DNA of 32,670 bases from CAYMSF01 sp964542255 (GCA_964542255.1 CAZITV010000012.1:1-32670); one strand, 5' to 3'; numbered from the stretch's first letter, positions 7,873 to 16,286 are shown. The notes: generated by a model from the sequence alone, not told the origin. Program-made: numbers and translations.

Positions 7873-9081
7873 TTAGCGCGTTCCAGCGAGTTCATCAAAA
7901 TGAATTTTATTGTGGTTAAGTCTTAAGGTTTGCTGCAGAAGTTTTATGTCCAATCTATCAGGAGTAGTACATGCAGCCACCGACAACGCTGCGGCGGTTC
8001 CTGCCGCCTCGCCGGTTAATGCAGCGCACGGAATAACGCGTATGACCTCCCAAGCGTCACTGGCGGCATCTATGCAGCGTCCGGCAGCAATTAAATTTTT
8101 GATATTAACTGGAAGCATGCATCGGAAAGGGACTTCCCAAACGAGTCCGGCTTTCCGCCAATCTGCAACCATGCCGATAGAATCATCAGCGCCAGACCAA
8201 GCACTATCGTTGGGCAAACGGTATTGTGCAGTGATATGCCTTGTAGTCCGAAACTGCGCCATCGCCGGCAAAGCAAGTGGGAAAAGCGAATTACGGTCAT
8301 TTTTTAGCTGAGCATATTCATGCTGGAGACGTTCGCGTATTTTTTGTCGTCCATCGAGGACAAAATGGCTAACTTCAGCGCCATCAATTCCACACGTCTC
8401 ACGTTTGCTATCCCAGGCGAAGCCAAGCATGTGCATATTAATATGTTTATTTAGAGCACTATGTATTTGAGTTTGTTTGATATATTCAAGGTGCCAGGCT
8501 GCTAATGAGTTTGCTTGACTATGACAAGTCAAGCCGGCTTGATATGCGATATCGGCATCGCCGGTGGCATCAATAAAGCATCGCGCATTTATTTTTCCAC
8601 GTCCACTTTTATTTTCCACTTCGATAAAATTTAAATGGTTATTTTCAGAATTGGCTGCACAGATTAGAGTATCTAGCCAAACTTCTACGCCGGCGTTGAT
8701 TAAAATTTCATCCAACGCCAAAGTTAGTGAAGCTGGCGAAAAAACTGTGCGGTAACGTTGAGATTCAGCTGCATTGCGAGAGTTTTGCCAGTCAGGAATA
8801 TTGCCTGGACCATACTTGACGGCCGCGTGCAGAAATTCTTCGGCGATACCGAAAGTTACTTGAGTACCGTTCCCGTCGCAGAGGGGCAGATAGATGTAAA
8901 TGAGTCCTGTGGTTGCAAGACCTCCCGGGAATACTGTTTTCTCTATTAGTGCTGTTTTACGACCGCACCGTGCTGAAGCGATTGCAGCAGCGGCACCGGC
9001 GATCCCTCCTCCACAGACAACGACATCATAAGATTTTTCAAATAATGTTGACACTATAGTTTTTTCAAGCCGAGATCTCAA
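7873..9081 (-). CDS. FAD-dependent oxidoreductase
   Basis: This protein of about 400 residues opens with a dinucleotide-binding fold. GGGIAG (24-29) is the GxGxxG turn, followed by an Ala-rich helix and the ribose-binding acid in ALIEK. FPGGLATTGL follows, as in the FAD_oxidored (PF12831) family. FIDATGDADIAYQAG near residues 185-200 is the second conserved FAD segment, and LIAAGRCIDAASDAWEVIRVIP near the C-terminus is the third. The substrate is unknown; relatives act on varied small molecules. The start is uncertain. The longest frame begins with TTG at 9081, while GTG at 9054 leaves a more usual 13-residue lead before the fold. Neither has a strong Shine-Dalgarno. It follows the cupin lipoprotein gene on the same strand by 27 bases. 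Confidence 0.85.
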   Translation of the reverse strand: MRSRLEKTIVSTLFEKSYDVVVCGGGIAGAAAAIASARCGRKTALIEKTVFPGGLATTGLIYIYLPLCDGNGTQVTFGIAEEFLHAAVKYGPGNIPDWQNSRNAAESQRYRTVFSPASLTLALDEILINAGVEVWLDTLICAANSENNHLNFIEVENKSGRGKINARCFIDATGDADIAYQAGLTCHSQANSLAAWHLEYIKQTQIHSALNKHINMHMLGFAWDSKRETCGIDGAEVSHFVLDGRQKIRERLQHEYAQLKNDRNSLFPLALPAMAQFRTTRHITAQYRLPNDSAWSGADDSIGMVADWRKAGLVWEVPFRCMLPVNIKNLIAAGRCIDAASDAWEVIRVIPCAALTGEAAGTAAALSVAACTTPDRLDIKLLQQTLRLNHNKIHFDELAGTR

Positions 9082-9108
9082 CTGGCAGATCAGGTTTTAT
9101 TGTCCATA

Positions 9109-9813
9109 CTATTTATTGCCGTTTAAAGCCGGTACAGAAGGCACACTCTGCTCTTGCTGGGTCAAGCCCTGCACGTCCTTAAAAATTGTTTTTTTTCCTG
9201 ACATCGGAGTTTTTCCAATTAGGCTTTCAGTGGCATTAACGGCACCCTTATCCGGTGCAGGGGGGGCATCGACAGGATTAATATCATCGCTAGGGGAAGT
9301 ATCTTTTAACGCTGTTAACGGCAAAGGCGGAGGTGGTGGTGCAAGGATTACCTCTAACTTTTTGTCGTATGCCGGTGAGAACATTGAAATATAGCGCAGG
9401 ACACCATTACCATTATTCAACGTTGATTGTTTAGAATTGCCTGGAATAAAAACAAATTGCCCTTTTTTCAGTATGTACGCTGTGTCGTTAACTTTCAGCA
9501 TACCTGAGCCTTCATAGACGATAATCATTTCATTACTGGGATTTTGACGCAAGGCTAAAGATCCGCCAGCGTCAAGCTCAACTACCGTGACGCTATAATT
9601 ACCCGCGGCAGGCAAGTTATTAAAAACGTGGTAATATTTAGCATTACCGAGTTCTTTATTTTCAACAGTCACCGCTTCAAAAAAATCTTTGCTCATTGTT
9701 TCTTTGGGTGAATCAGTCACGATTCGCTGTTGCGGTTCAACATCAGGCGCCATGCAACCGAATAAAAATGCGGTGCACAATGCTCCACTGACCAGAATAA
9801 AACTTTTACACAT
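9109..9813 (-). CDS. Cupin-domain lipoprotein with Pro-rich tail
   Basis: The 234-residue product starts with a short basic-hydrophobic signal ending in LFGC, so Cys20 is the predicted lipidation site. Residues ~75-145 form a cupin fold: a Gly-rich turn, NEMIIVYEGSGMLKVN, and GQFVFIPGNSKQS. The classical metal-binding His residues are largely replaced (N, E, S and Q at those places), so metal binding and enzyme activity are doubtful. A sugar- or ligand-binding role is more likely. The last ~80 residues are low-complexity, with PPPPPLP and PVDAPPAPD, a likely periplasm-spanning spacer. AGGGAA upstream supports the ATG. The FAD oxidoreductase follows 27 bases later, suggesting one transcript. 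Confidence 0.75.
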   Translation of the reverse strand: MCKSFILVSGALCTAFLFGCMAPDVEPQQRIVTDSPKETMSKDFFEAVTVENKELGNAKYYHVFNNLPAAGNYSVTVVELDAGGSLALRQNPSNEMIIVYEGSGMLKVNDTAYILKKGQFVFIPGNSKQSTLNNGNGVLRYISMFSPAYDKKLEVILAPPPPPLPLTALKDTSPSDDINPVDAPPAPDKGAVNATESLIGKTPMSGKKTIFKDVQGLTQQEQSVPSVPALNGNK

Positions 9814-10217
9814 TTATTATTTTCCCTGATTAATTATTAAAAAACACAATACATTTGATAATTGAGCTAATTTCAAAAGGATCACTTAAACATTTTATTA
9901 ACCAGCTCATTTACTGCTACATAAAATATATCATTTATAATGAATAATGCAAAGTAATCAAAAAATAATGGTTTCAATAAAATGTGTCACACTGCAATGA
10001 CATTCGCAATACAGTATAAACAGCAGTGTAAACACATATCTGAAAATATATATAAAACTGGTCGCTGGACAAATATTCGAAAGGTAGTGCTCATTTTTTA
10101 CCGCCGCTAAACGACATTAATTGCAAATAAATACTTGACAACGGCATTTAAAATGCTAAATTCGCATAAGCTTGAACTAGTGCGTAACAATGGACAGATA
10201 ACACCAGCGGCATAAAT
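9814..10217. other. Non-coding gap between cupin lipoprotein and lptF/G region
   Basis: This AT-rich divergent intergenic stretch has stop codons in all frames at short intervals. Apart from the forward promoter at 10135-10162, I see no RNA gene, long repeat or convincing ORF in it. The minus-strand promoter for the lipoprotein must lie here, but no clear -35/-10 pair stands out. Confidence 0.5.
10135..10162 (+). promoter_or_regulatory. Sigma-70-like promoter for the lptF/G transcript
   Basis: A perfect TTGACA (10135-10140), a 16-base spacer and TAAATT (10157-10162) form a plausible promoter. The transcript would start near 10169 and have a leader of about 180 bases before lptF/G that contains the 52-codon ORF at 10218. 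Confidence 0.45.
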
Positions 10218-10376
10218 ATGTTTATCCTGTTTCAGTGCGTGGGATATCTGGCAAGTGTGATATACAGCACTATGCTCAGTTTTTTCGGAGCTAATTTAAA
10301 CACATTACGAAATGTACATCAATATTTACGCAGAAAATCTATAATTAATGAAAACATTAAATTTATACGTTACTAA
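10218..10376 (+). CDS. Possible small membrane protein or coupling ORF ahead of lptF/G
   Basis: An ATG-initiated frame of 52 codons runs through the leader and ends 29 bases inside lptF/G in a different frame. The first ~27 residues are hydrophobic (MFILFQCVGYLASVIY and onwards) and the rest is basic (LRRK), the shape of a small single-span protein. There is no good Shine-Dalgarno. lptF/G itself also lacks a recognisable one, so translation of this ORF could bring ribosomes to the lptF/G start. I do not recognise the sequence. It could equally be chance; support is positional only. Confidence 0.3.
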   Translation: MFILFQCVGYLASVIYSTMLSFFGANLNTLRNVHQYLRRKSIINENIKFIRY

Positions 10377-11436
10377 AAATTTTCTTATCGCTTTTGGTAT
10401 GGCGATAGGCATACTTACCTTTGCGATGCTTGGGGCTCGTCTAGTAAAAGTCTTTGATTACATTTCTCAGGGGGTACCTGTTTACAATTTCGTCCTTTTC
10501 ACTTGGTATATTACACCGATTGTACTGACATTTACCCTCCCCTGGGCAATTTTAGTAGCAGTGATGTTAGTATTTGGCAGGTTATCTGCGGACAGCGAGG
10601 TTACCGCGATGCGTGCATGCGGTATTTCAATTTTACAGATTATTTCGCCGATTATGCTTTTTGCGTTCGTAATGACAGCATTTTGCCTCTATTTACAGGT
10701 TGAAGTCGGCCCTCCACTACTGGGAAAATCGCGGGAATTAATGCAGTCAACGCTGATTAACCAGCCTCTGGCTATTTTTGAACCTGGACGTCCAGTAAAT
10801 TTTGAAAACAATATTGTCTATATTGATGACAAGATAAGTGATGATGAAGTCAAGGACATTCAAATATTCCGTATGGATGATAAAGGTCAAAACTACGAAC
10901 AAGATATTACCGCAGCTAAAGGTAAATTCCTGGTTGACAAGGGTCGGCAGCTGATGACACTGGTTTTGACAGACTGCATTATTATTGATAAAAAATCAAA
11001 ACCGGAGACGAGGATATATAACCGTACCGTCGAAATGACCATTAATTACGGCAAAGAATTTAACCGGGTAAAAATTAGCAAAAAACCCAAATACATGACC
11101 TTGAAAGAACTTTTGGGAAGAATTAAAATTGATAAAAGACTAAACCGCAATACCTGCGAATTAGAAGTGGAATTAAACCAGCGTATTGCCTTTGCACTCT
11201 CACCAATAGCATTTATGCTGCTGGGCTTGCCGTTGGCAATCCGGACATCGCGGCGCGAAACCTCGGTTGGACTATTTTTGAGCGTAATTCTCGCCGGGCT
11301 ATTTTTCCTGTCAATTATTATTTGTGAATCGGTGACGATGTTTCCACAAATTTATCCGCAGTATCTGCTGTGGCTGCCCAATCTTATCTATCAACTCACC
11401 GGGGCATGGCTAATCTATAAAATTGCTAATCATTAA
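10348..11436 (+). CDS. LptF/LptG family permease (YjgP/YjgQ)
   Basis: This protein is one of the two membrane subunits of the LptB2FG exporter, which pulls lipopolysaccharide from the inner membrane onto the LptC-A-D bridge. The 362 residues are typical. The N-terminus MKTLNLYVTKNFLIAF is followed by three spans (to about residue 120), a periplasmic beta-jellyroll (~135-250), and three more spans at the C-terminus. EVTAMRACGIS near residue 85-95 is the coupling helix that contacts LptB, conserved in the family. LptF and LptG cannot be told apart here, and the partner subunit is not in the window. There is no clear Shine-Dalgarno. A promoter lies about 180 bases upstream and a 52-codon ORF overlaps the start. 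Confidence 0.9.
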   Translation: MKTLNLYVTKNFLIAFGMAIGILTFAMLGARLVKVFDYISQGVPVYNFVLFTWYITPIVLTFTLPWAILVAVMLVFGRLSADSEVTAMRACGISILQIISPIMLFAFVMTAFCLYLQVEVGPPLLGKSRELMQSTLINQPLAIFEPGRPVNFENNIVYIDDKISDDEVKDIQIFRMDDKGQNYEQDITAAKGKFLVDKGRQLMTLVLTDCIIIDKKSKPETRIYNRTVEMTINYGKEFNRVKISKKPKYMTLKELLGRIKIDKRLNRNTCELEVELNQRIAFALSPIAFMLLGLPLAIRTSRRETSVGLFLSVILAGLFFLSIIICESVTMFPQIYPQYLLWLPNLIYQLTGAWLIYKIANH

Positions 11437-11444
11437 AACTATAG

Positions 11445-11474
11445 TTGACTAATTATTTTCGCAGAGAGCATAAT
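11445..11474 (+). promoter_or_regulatory. Sigma-70-like promoter for the LCAT-like lipoprotein
   Basis: TTGACT (11445-11450), an 18-base spacer and CATAAT (11469-11474) each match consensus at five of six bases. Transcription would start near 11481, 24 bases before the ATG at 11505. The TTG of this -35 box is the only upstream alternative start of the gene, which argues against that longer reading. Confidence 0.5.
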
Positions 11475-11504
11475 ACAGGCTCAAAGAGACATAGACGGTA
11501 CTTT

Positions 11505-13067
11505 ATGATAAAATATTTAGTAATTTTCTCTGACATAATCGTCACGCTGCTCATAGTTGGATGTTCATCCGTAGGTTCATATCAATCTAAAGAGGTTACT
11601 GATAATTCACTTCGCGGCGACATCCTGCAACACTGCGTAAAATATGAAGGTACGTCCCGTAACCCGGTCATAGTCATACACGGTTTCCTTGGCGCTAAAT
11701 TACGCAATATGGAATCTGGCACAAACGTATGGGGAGAATTTAACCCTCTTGATTCAATATTTGGTTATAGTGATGAACATTTACGCGAACTGGCCTGCAC
11801 AATGTCTATCGGCAGCAGACTGAATGCGGTGGAAACCAAAATTGAACCTTACTCATTTTTGGAGATGGTAAAAATCCAATTTATGGGTTTGCAAGTGAAT
11901 GTAAATGCCTATGAAGATTTGCTGGCAATTTTACGTAAATCAGGTTATGTGCAGTGCGGTAAACCGCTGCCGCCGGGCAAACACTTTTACTCATTGTATC
12001 CATATTATTACGACTGGCGGCGCGATTTGCCATACAATGCAGCAAAACTGCATGAATACATTTTAAAGCAGCGTGCACTGCTCCAACTTGAATATGAAAA
12101 ACTTTACGGTTTAAAGAACTATGATATTCAGTTTGATATTGTTGCACATTCAATGGGTGGCCTGCTTGCAGGTTATTATCTCCGTTATGGCGATGCCGAT
12201 TTGCCGGCAGACGGTTCAACTCCGGCAATAACTTGGAAAGGCAGTAATTATATTGATAAAGTACTAATCGTCGGAACACCTAACGCCGGCTTTTTGGATA
12301 CCTGTCAGGAATTAATTTATGGTTTACAGGTTGCCCCTGGCACGCCAGTATATCCACCGGCTGTCCTAGGCACATTTGCCACCTACTATCAAATGATGCC
12401 GACTTACGGGTTCCGCTCGGTACTTTACGATGATGATCCAAACGGGGCAGAAGTGGATATTTTTGACCCGCAAGTGTGGATAAAAATGAATTGGGGGCTG
12501 GCGAATCCCGAACAAGATAAATACCTAAAAATTCTCCTGCCTGACGTTAAAGATCAAGAACAACGGCGGCAAATTGCTTTAGAGCACCTCAGTAAATCAT
12601 TGCGGCGAGCTAAACAATTTTCGGCTGCGATGCAGGTAAAAGCCAGGCCACCTGATAATGTTGCCCTTTTCCTGTTCGCCGGCGATGCCATTGAAACTAG
12701 CCGCACCGCGTATGTAAATAAAAAAACCGGCGAGTTTAAGGTTGTTGAATATGCTGCCGGAGACGGTAAAATTTTAACGTCAAGCGCATTATTTGATTTA
12801 CGCGAAGATGGCTACTGGACGCCACATTTACGCTCCCCAATTACTTGGCATGGCACTTTCATGCTTAATGCTGCTCACATGGGCATCACCAAAAGTAGTG
12901 CATTCAATAGTAATGCGTCATTTTGCCTGCTGGTAACGCCAAGCGTTAAACAAGATAAACGGGACAAAAAAACTTTAGATCAATTCAAACCCAATATTCC
13001 AAAAATTGACATGCTCGGTGACGGGATATCAAACGAAAAAAATGAACTGGAACACTCCGGCAAATAA
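11505..13067 (+). CDS. LCAT-like alpha/beta-hydrolase lipoprotein
   Basis: This 520-residue product begins with a signal peptide ending in LIVGC; Cys20 is the predicted lipid anchor. It has an alpha/beta-hydrolase core of the lecithin:cholesterol acyltransferase type (PF02450): VIVIHGFLGAKL (oxyanion strand, ~55-66), YYYDWRRDL (~167-175), and the nucleophile elbow AHSMGG with Ser216. GDGKILTSSAL and AAHMGI near residues 400-465 are likely sites of the catalytic Asp and His. It is inferred to be an envelope phospholipase or acyltransferase. The ATG at 11505 is preferred over TTG at 11445, because only the former gives a proper signal sequence. It sits 68 bases after lptF/G but has its own promoter. 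Confidence 0.8.
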   Translation: MIKYLVIFSDIIVTLLIVGCSSVGSYQSKEVTDNSLRGDILQHCVKYEGTSRNPVIVIHGFLGAKLRNMESGTNVWGEFNPLDSIFGYSDEHLRELACTMSIGSRLNAVETKIEPYSFLEMVKIQFMGLQVNVNAYEDLLAILRKSGYVQCGKPLPPGKHFYSLYPYYYDWRRDLPYNAAKLHEYILKQRALLQLEYEKLYGLKNYDIQFDIVAHSMGGLLAGYYLRYGDADLPADGSTPAITWKGSNYIDKVLIVGTPNAGFLDTCQELIYGLQVAPGTPVYPPAVLGTFATYYQMMPTYGFRSVLYDDDPNGAEVDIFDPQVWIKMNWGLANPEQDKYLKILLPDVKDQEQRRQIALEHLSKSLRRAKQFSAAMQVKARPPDNVALFLFAGDAIETSRTAYVNKKTGEFKVVEYAAGDGKILTSSALFDLREDGYWTPHLRSPITWHGTFMLNAAHMGITKSSAFNSNASFCLLVTPSVKQDKRDKKTLDQFKPNIPKIDMLGDGISNEKNELEHSGK

Positions 13068-13158
13068 TTCGCCAGCCTACTGTGCAAGGTGGTTAACTTA
13101 CGGTACCGGTTATTTAGTTTAGGTTACTGGATTTTAATTTTATTGTTTGAGTAAAGTG

Positions 13159-13186
13159 TTTGCAATAGATTAAATTATGATATAGT
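13159..13186 (+). promoter_or_regulatory. Possible promoter for the nitroreductase
   Basis: TTTGCA (13159-13164), a 16-base spacer and TATAGT (13181-13186) lie about 95 bases before the ATG, inside the 214-base gap. The -10 box is good; the -35 is weak. Confidence 0.3.
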
Positions 13187-13281
13187 TTATTGTCACTATA
13201 ATTCGTGCACATATTTAATTGATGGATTGAACTAATTTTAAAGATATTTTTTGTACCCAGAATAAAAACAGGTGGTGAATC

Positions 13282-13857
13282 ATGGATTTTTTTGCAGTAA
13301 ATAATAAAAGACGTACGGTTCGTTGTTTTAAACAGATTAAAGTTAAAAAAGCAGCTATAAAAAAGATGCTTGACGCCGCACGAAAATGTTCTTCGGCCGG
13401 CAATATGCAGCAGTTGCGCTACATCGTCGTAAGCAGCAAAGAACTGGTTAACAAGATTTTTACTCATACCGCCTGGGGCGGCTTGGTAAAACCAATGCGC
13501 AACCCAGAAATTGGCAAAAGCGCGCCGCTGGTTTTTATCGCAGTTATAGCACCGCAACATGAAGAATACATCATTCACGCGGATGCTGGAGCGACGATTC
13601 AAACAATGCAGTTGGCGGCGGCGGCACAACAGTTAGGGTGCTGCTGGTTGGGTGCATTCAATCGCTCAGAAGTTAACAAAATTTTAGAGATCAATAATTC
13701 ATCAAATGTTTTATACCTTCTCGCAGTAGGATATCCGGATGAAACGCCAATTATGGAAAACATCAACGGTGCAGGCTCCGTTAAATATTATTTAGATAAA
13801 GCTAACCGCCTGCATGTCCCAAAACTTACTGTTGATGCCATAACTGAATGGCGCTAA
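13282..13857 (+). CDS. Nitroreductase-family FMN protein
   Basis: The 191 residues match the compact nitroreductase family, whose members are FMN-dependent NAD(P)H oxidoreductases that act as dimers. RRTVRCF (10-16) supplies the FMN-phosphate arginines. CSSAGNMQQLRY (37-48) is the S-x-x-N-x-Q segment, and GATIQTMQLAAAAQQLGCCWLGAF (~109-132, by parts) is the long dimer helix followed by the flavin-contacting GxxW. The substrate cannot be inferred. AGGTGG upstream of the ATG is a fair ribosome binding site. The gene is monocistronic and faces the GT2 gene, with only 24 bases between the stops. Confidence 0.85.
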   Translation: MDFFAVNNKRRTVRCFKQIKVKKAAIKKMLDAARKCSSAGNMQQLRYIVVSSKELVNKIFTHTAWGGLVKPMRNPEIGKSAPLVFIAVIAPQHEEYIIHADAGATIQTMQLAAAAQQLGCCWLGAFNRSEVNKILEINNSSNVLYLLAVGYPDETPIMENINGAGSVKYYLDKANRLHVPKLTVDAITEWR

Positions 13858-13881
13858 CTGCAATTATGCAATGGTGGCAAG

Positions 13882-14634
13882 CTATTTGCCACCCAGAATT
13901 TCGTCCCATGGGCGTTTGTATAAAAAAGCTTTATTACAGAACGCATTGTATTTAATAATATGGTAGAGTGCGGAAATACCATCTTTCCAGGTAATTTTTT
14001 TGCCTTCATCATATTTTCTCGGGTTATAAGATATTGGGACTTCCCAAATACGCAATTTTCTTGATTTAGCTAGTTTGGCAGTAAATTCCACCTCAATGCC
14101 GAAACGACATGAATCCAAATTAATATTCTGAATTACTTCGCGGCGGAAAGCCTTGTAGCATGTCTCCATATCAGTTAAATGGATATCAGAAAAAACATTT
14201 GAAACAAAAGTCAAAAACTTATTTCCCATTTCATGGCGAAAATAGCGCACCTGACCAGGAGTCCCCATAAAACGCGACCCGTACACCACATCTGCCCTGC
14301 CGGCAATAAGCGGTGCCAACACCAAAGGATAATCGGCAGGATTATATTCAAAATCAGCGTCTTGAATAATCACGAAATCCTTGGTTGCTTGAGATATACC
14401 GCGAATCACTGCCGCACCCTTGCCTTGATTTACTGTTTGATGCAAAATAGTGATTCCTGATTCTTTACTCACTGACTCCAAACGTTCACGGGTATGGTCT
14501 TTAGATGCGTCATTGACGACGATAATTTCTCCGGTTTCGGGACGTGACTTGACCCGGTCAATGATTTCTAAAATGGTATTTTCTTCGTTATATACCGGGA
14601 TAACAACACTCAAACATTTTTCCGGGTTAATCAT
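13882..14634 (-). CDS. GT2 glycosyltransferase, dolichyl-phosphate mannose synthase-like
   Basis: The protein has a GT-A fold: SVVIPVYNEENTI (9-21), IIVVNDASKDHT (37-48), and the metal/nucleotide-binding QDADFEYNP with D92 and D94. YGSRF and METCYKAFRR follow, as in DPM1/polyprenol-phosphate glycosyltransferases. It would load a sugar onto a lipid phosphate on the cytoplasmic side, making the donor that GT-C enzymes such as the one at 2030 use. That link is an inference. I chose the ATG at 14634 (250 residues), not the longer frame from 14721, because GTVIP-type sequence begins right after it and AGGAAA precedes it. It overlaps the end of proC by eight bases. There is no C-terminal membrane span. 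Confidence 0.88.
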   Translation of the reverse strand: MINPEKCLSVVIPVYNEENTILEIIDRVKSRPETGEIIVVNDASKDHTRERLESVSKESGITILHQTVNQGKGAAVIRGISQATKDFVIIQDADFEYNPADYPLVLAPLIAGRADVVYGSRFMGTPGQVRYFRHEMGNKFLTFVSNVFSDIHLTDMETCYKAFRREVIQNINLDSCRFGIEVEFTAKLAKSRKLRIWEVPISYNPRKYDEGKKITWKDGISALYHIIKYNAFCNKAFLYKRPWDEILGGK

Positions 14635-15454
14635 TATATTTTTCCTGATATTTATTGCCGAGTTCAATAGATCTCTCAGTTGCAGCGGTGACGGCATTAA
14701 TAACAATGCCGCTAAATGCATTTTCTTCCAGTACCGATAACCCGCGAATAGTTGTACCGCCGGGTGATGTTACCTGGTCGCGCAATTCCATCGGATGCAA
14801 GCCCGACTGCAGAACCATCATTGCCGCGCCAGCAACAGTTTGCGCTGCCAATCGCAATGCGATATCGCGCGGCAATCCATTATTTACCCCGCCATCTGTT
14901 AATGCCTGAATAAATTCAAATACATAGGCTGGACCGCTGCCGCTTAATCCAGTTGTCGCGTCCATTAAGTTTTCGTTAATTTGACAACAGGTACCAAATG
15001 CATTGAGGATGCGTTCGGTCAATGCCCGTTCTTTCTCAGATACTTGATCAGAAAAAGCATAAGCTGAAATTCCCTGCCCGATTAGCGCCGGAGTATTCGG
15101 CATCACCCGAACGATTTTTGCGCTACCGGTTAGTTTTTTTAGTATTGCGATACGTGCGCCAGCGACGATAGAAATAATCAATCTTTCCTGCAGCAGGTGA
15201 AACAACCCTGATAGTGCCTCTGCCAAGTACTGGGGCTTAACTGCAATAATAATAACATCAGCTCCAGCAATAGCCTTCTCCGGCAATTCAAAAACTGCAT
15301 TGGCACCAGTCAAACCGCGAAAGTTTTCCACAGCTACAGGTGAAATATCATAAGCTAAGATGCGTTCATTACTAACCCCGCTCTTCAGCATTCCGCCGGC
15401 GATTGCACAAGCCATTTTGCCTGCACCCAAAAATAGGATGTTTGTTGATTCCAT
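14627..15454 (-). CDS. proC: Pyrroline-5-carboxylate reductase
   Basis: ProC makes L-proline from 1-pyrroline-5-carboxylate with NAD(P)H. The 275 residues start with the Rossmann turn FLGAGKMACAIAGG. IIAVKPQYL follows, then VRVMPNTPALIGQGISAY (~113-130). The signature LSGSGPAYVFEFIQALTDGG and TVAGAAMM lead to QVTSPGGTT near the C-terminus. All are canonical. AAAGGG upstream supports the ATG. It lies five bases downstream of uppP and overlaps the GT2 gene by eight, so uppP-proC-GT2 form one operon, a mix of envelope and amino-acid functions. Confidence 0.96.
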   Translation of the reverse strand: MESTNILFLGAGKMACAIAGGMLKSGVSNERILAYDISPVAVENFRGLTGANAVFELPEKAIAGADVIIIAVKPQYLAEALSGLFHLLQERLIISIVAGARIAILKKLTGSAKIVRVMPNTPALIGQGISAYAFSDQVSEKERALTERILNAFGTCCQINENLMDATTGLSGSGPAYVFEFIQALTDGGVNNGLPRDIALRLAAQTVAGAAMMVLQSGLHPMELRDQVTSPGGTTIRGLSVLEENAFSGIVINAVTAATERSIELGNKYQEKYND

Positions 15455-15459
15455 AATTA

Positions 15460-16260
15460 TTACCCTTTAATTGTGTCAATAATGCGCCATACGATTACGG
15501 TCCATCCGACCAAAAACAAATAACCTGAGAAAAGATTAATTTTATTACATTTCAGTATTTTAAGCAATAGCTCAATTGCCAAATATCCAGTTACTGTGGC
15601 AACAGCGAAACCAATTGACAAATTAATATTCATGAAGCTATGAACATTAAGCTCAGTTTCTCTAACTGCTAAAATCATCTTCATCAATACCATACCGCCA
15701 ATAACCGGGATTGACAACATAATTGAAAATCTTGCAGCATCAAATTTTCCCAATCCGCGCCATAACCCACCGTAAAATGCGGCACCAATGCGTGATATTC
15801 CAGGCACCACCGACAATGATTGGCACAAACCAATAATAAAAGCCTGTCTTAAATTTATCATATTATTGCTTTCTTTCAATGGCAATTTGCCGGCATATTG
15901 CAGCATCATACCGCTTACCAGAAAACCTATTCCGGTAATACCTACTTCTGAGCTTAGAATTTTATCCCACCCGGTAAGTGATAGTAAACCACCAACAAAT
16001 GCAGCGGGAATAGTACCGGCAATTACACAGAACAATATTTTTGTTCCGACGCGCGATATCAGATGAAGTAAATCCTGATGAAAATACAGAATAATGGACA
16101 ACAATGTGCCACTATGCAGCGCCATTGATATATACGATGAATCTTCCGGATTCAAATCAAATATTTCGCTCAACACCAATAAATGACCGCTTGAACTCAA
16201 CGGTAAAAACTCCGTTAGTCCCTGCACAACAGCTAAAAATATAATTGTTAATGTTTCCAT
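15460..16260 (-). CDS. uppP: Undecaprenyl-diphosphatase (BacA family)
   Basis: UppP dephosphorylates undecaprenyl diphosphate so that the lipid carrier can be reused for peptidoglycan and surface glycans. This is a 266-residue polytopic membrane protein. The first active-site block is QGLTEFLPLSSSGHL (14-28), with Glu18 and the Ser triplet. The second is PGISRIGAAFYGGLWRGL (~154-171). The usual PGxSRSG reads PGISRIG here; the Arg is kept while the second Ser is replaced by Ile. Eight or so hydrophobic spans fit the family. AAGG lies four bases before the ATG. It is the first gene of uppP-proC-GT2, with a possible promoter at 16287-16314. Confidence 0.95.
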   Translation of the reverse strand: METLTIIFLAVVQGLTEFLPLSSSGHLLVLSEIFDLNPEDSSYISMALHSGTLLSIILYFHQDLLHLISRVGTKILFCVIAGTIPAAFVGGLLSLTGWDKILSSEVGITGIGFLVSGMMLQYAGKLPLKESNNMINLRQAFIIGLCQSLSVVPGISRIGAAFYGGLWRGLGKFDAARFSIMLSIPVIGGMVLMKMILAVRETELNVHSFMNINLSIGFAVATVTGYLAIELLLKILKCNKINLFSGYLFLVGWTVIVWRIIDTIKG

Positions 16261-16286
16261 GTAACCTTAATTTCAAATAATTCTGC

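Noticed and set aside
7910..8311. 133-codon plus-strand frame opposite the FAD oxidoreductase
   Set aside because: The opposite strand has all FAD-binding motifs. This frame has no recognisable domain.
11445..11504. TTG-initiated extension of the LCAT-like lipoprotein
   Set aside because: The extension would put 20 charged residues before the signal peptide. The TTG is part of a good -35 box.
11881..12279. 132-codon minus-strand frame inside the LCAT-like gene
   Set aside because: It overlaps the catalytic region of a gene with clear motifs.
13114..13629. 171-codon minus-strand frame over the nitroreductase start
   Set aside because: Rich in Cys, Asn and Phe with no motif. The forward gene has FMN-binding residues and a ribosome site.
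14635..14721. 29-residue N-terminal extension of the DPM-like GT2
   Set aside because: It overlaps proC by 95 bases and has no homology to the family start. ATG 14634 has AGGAAA.
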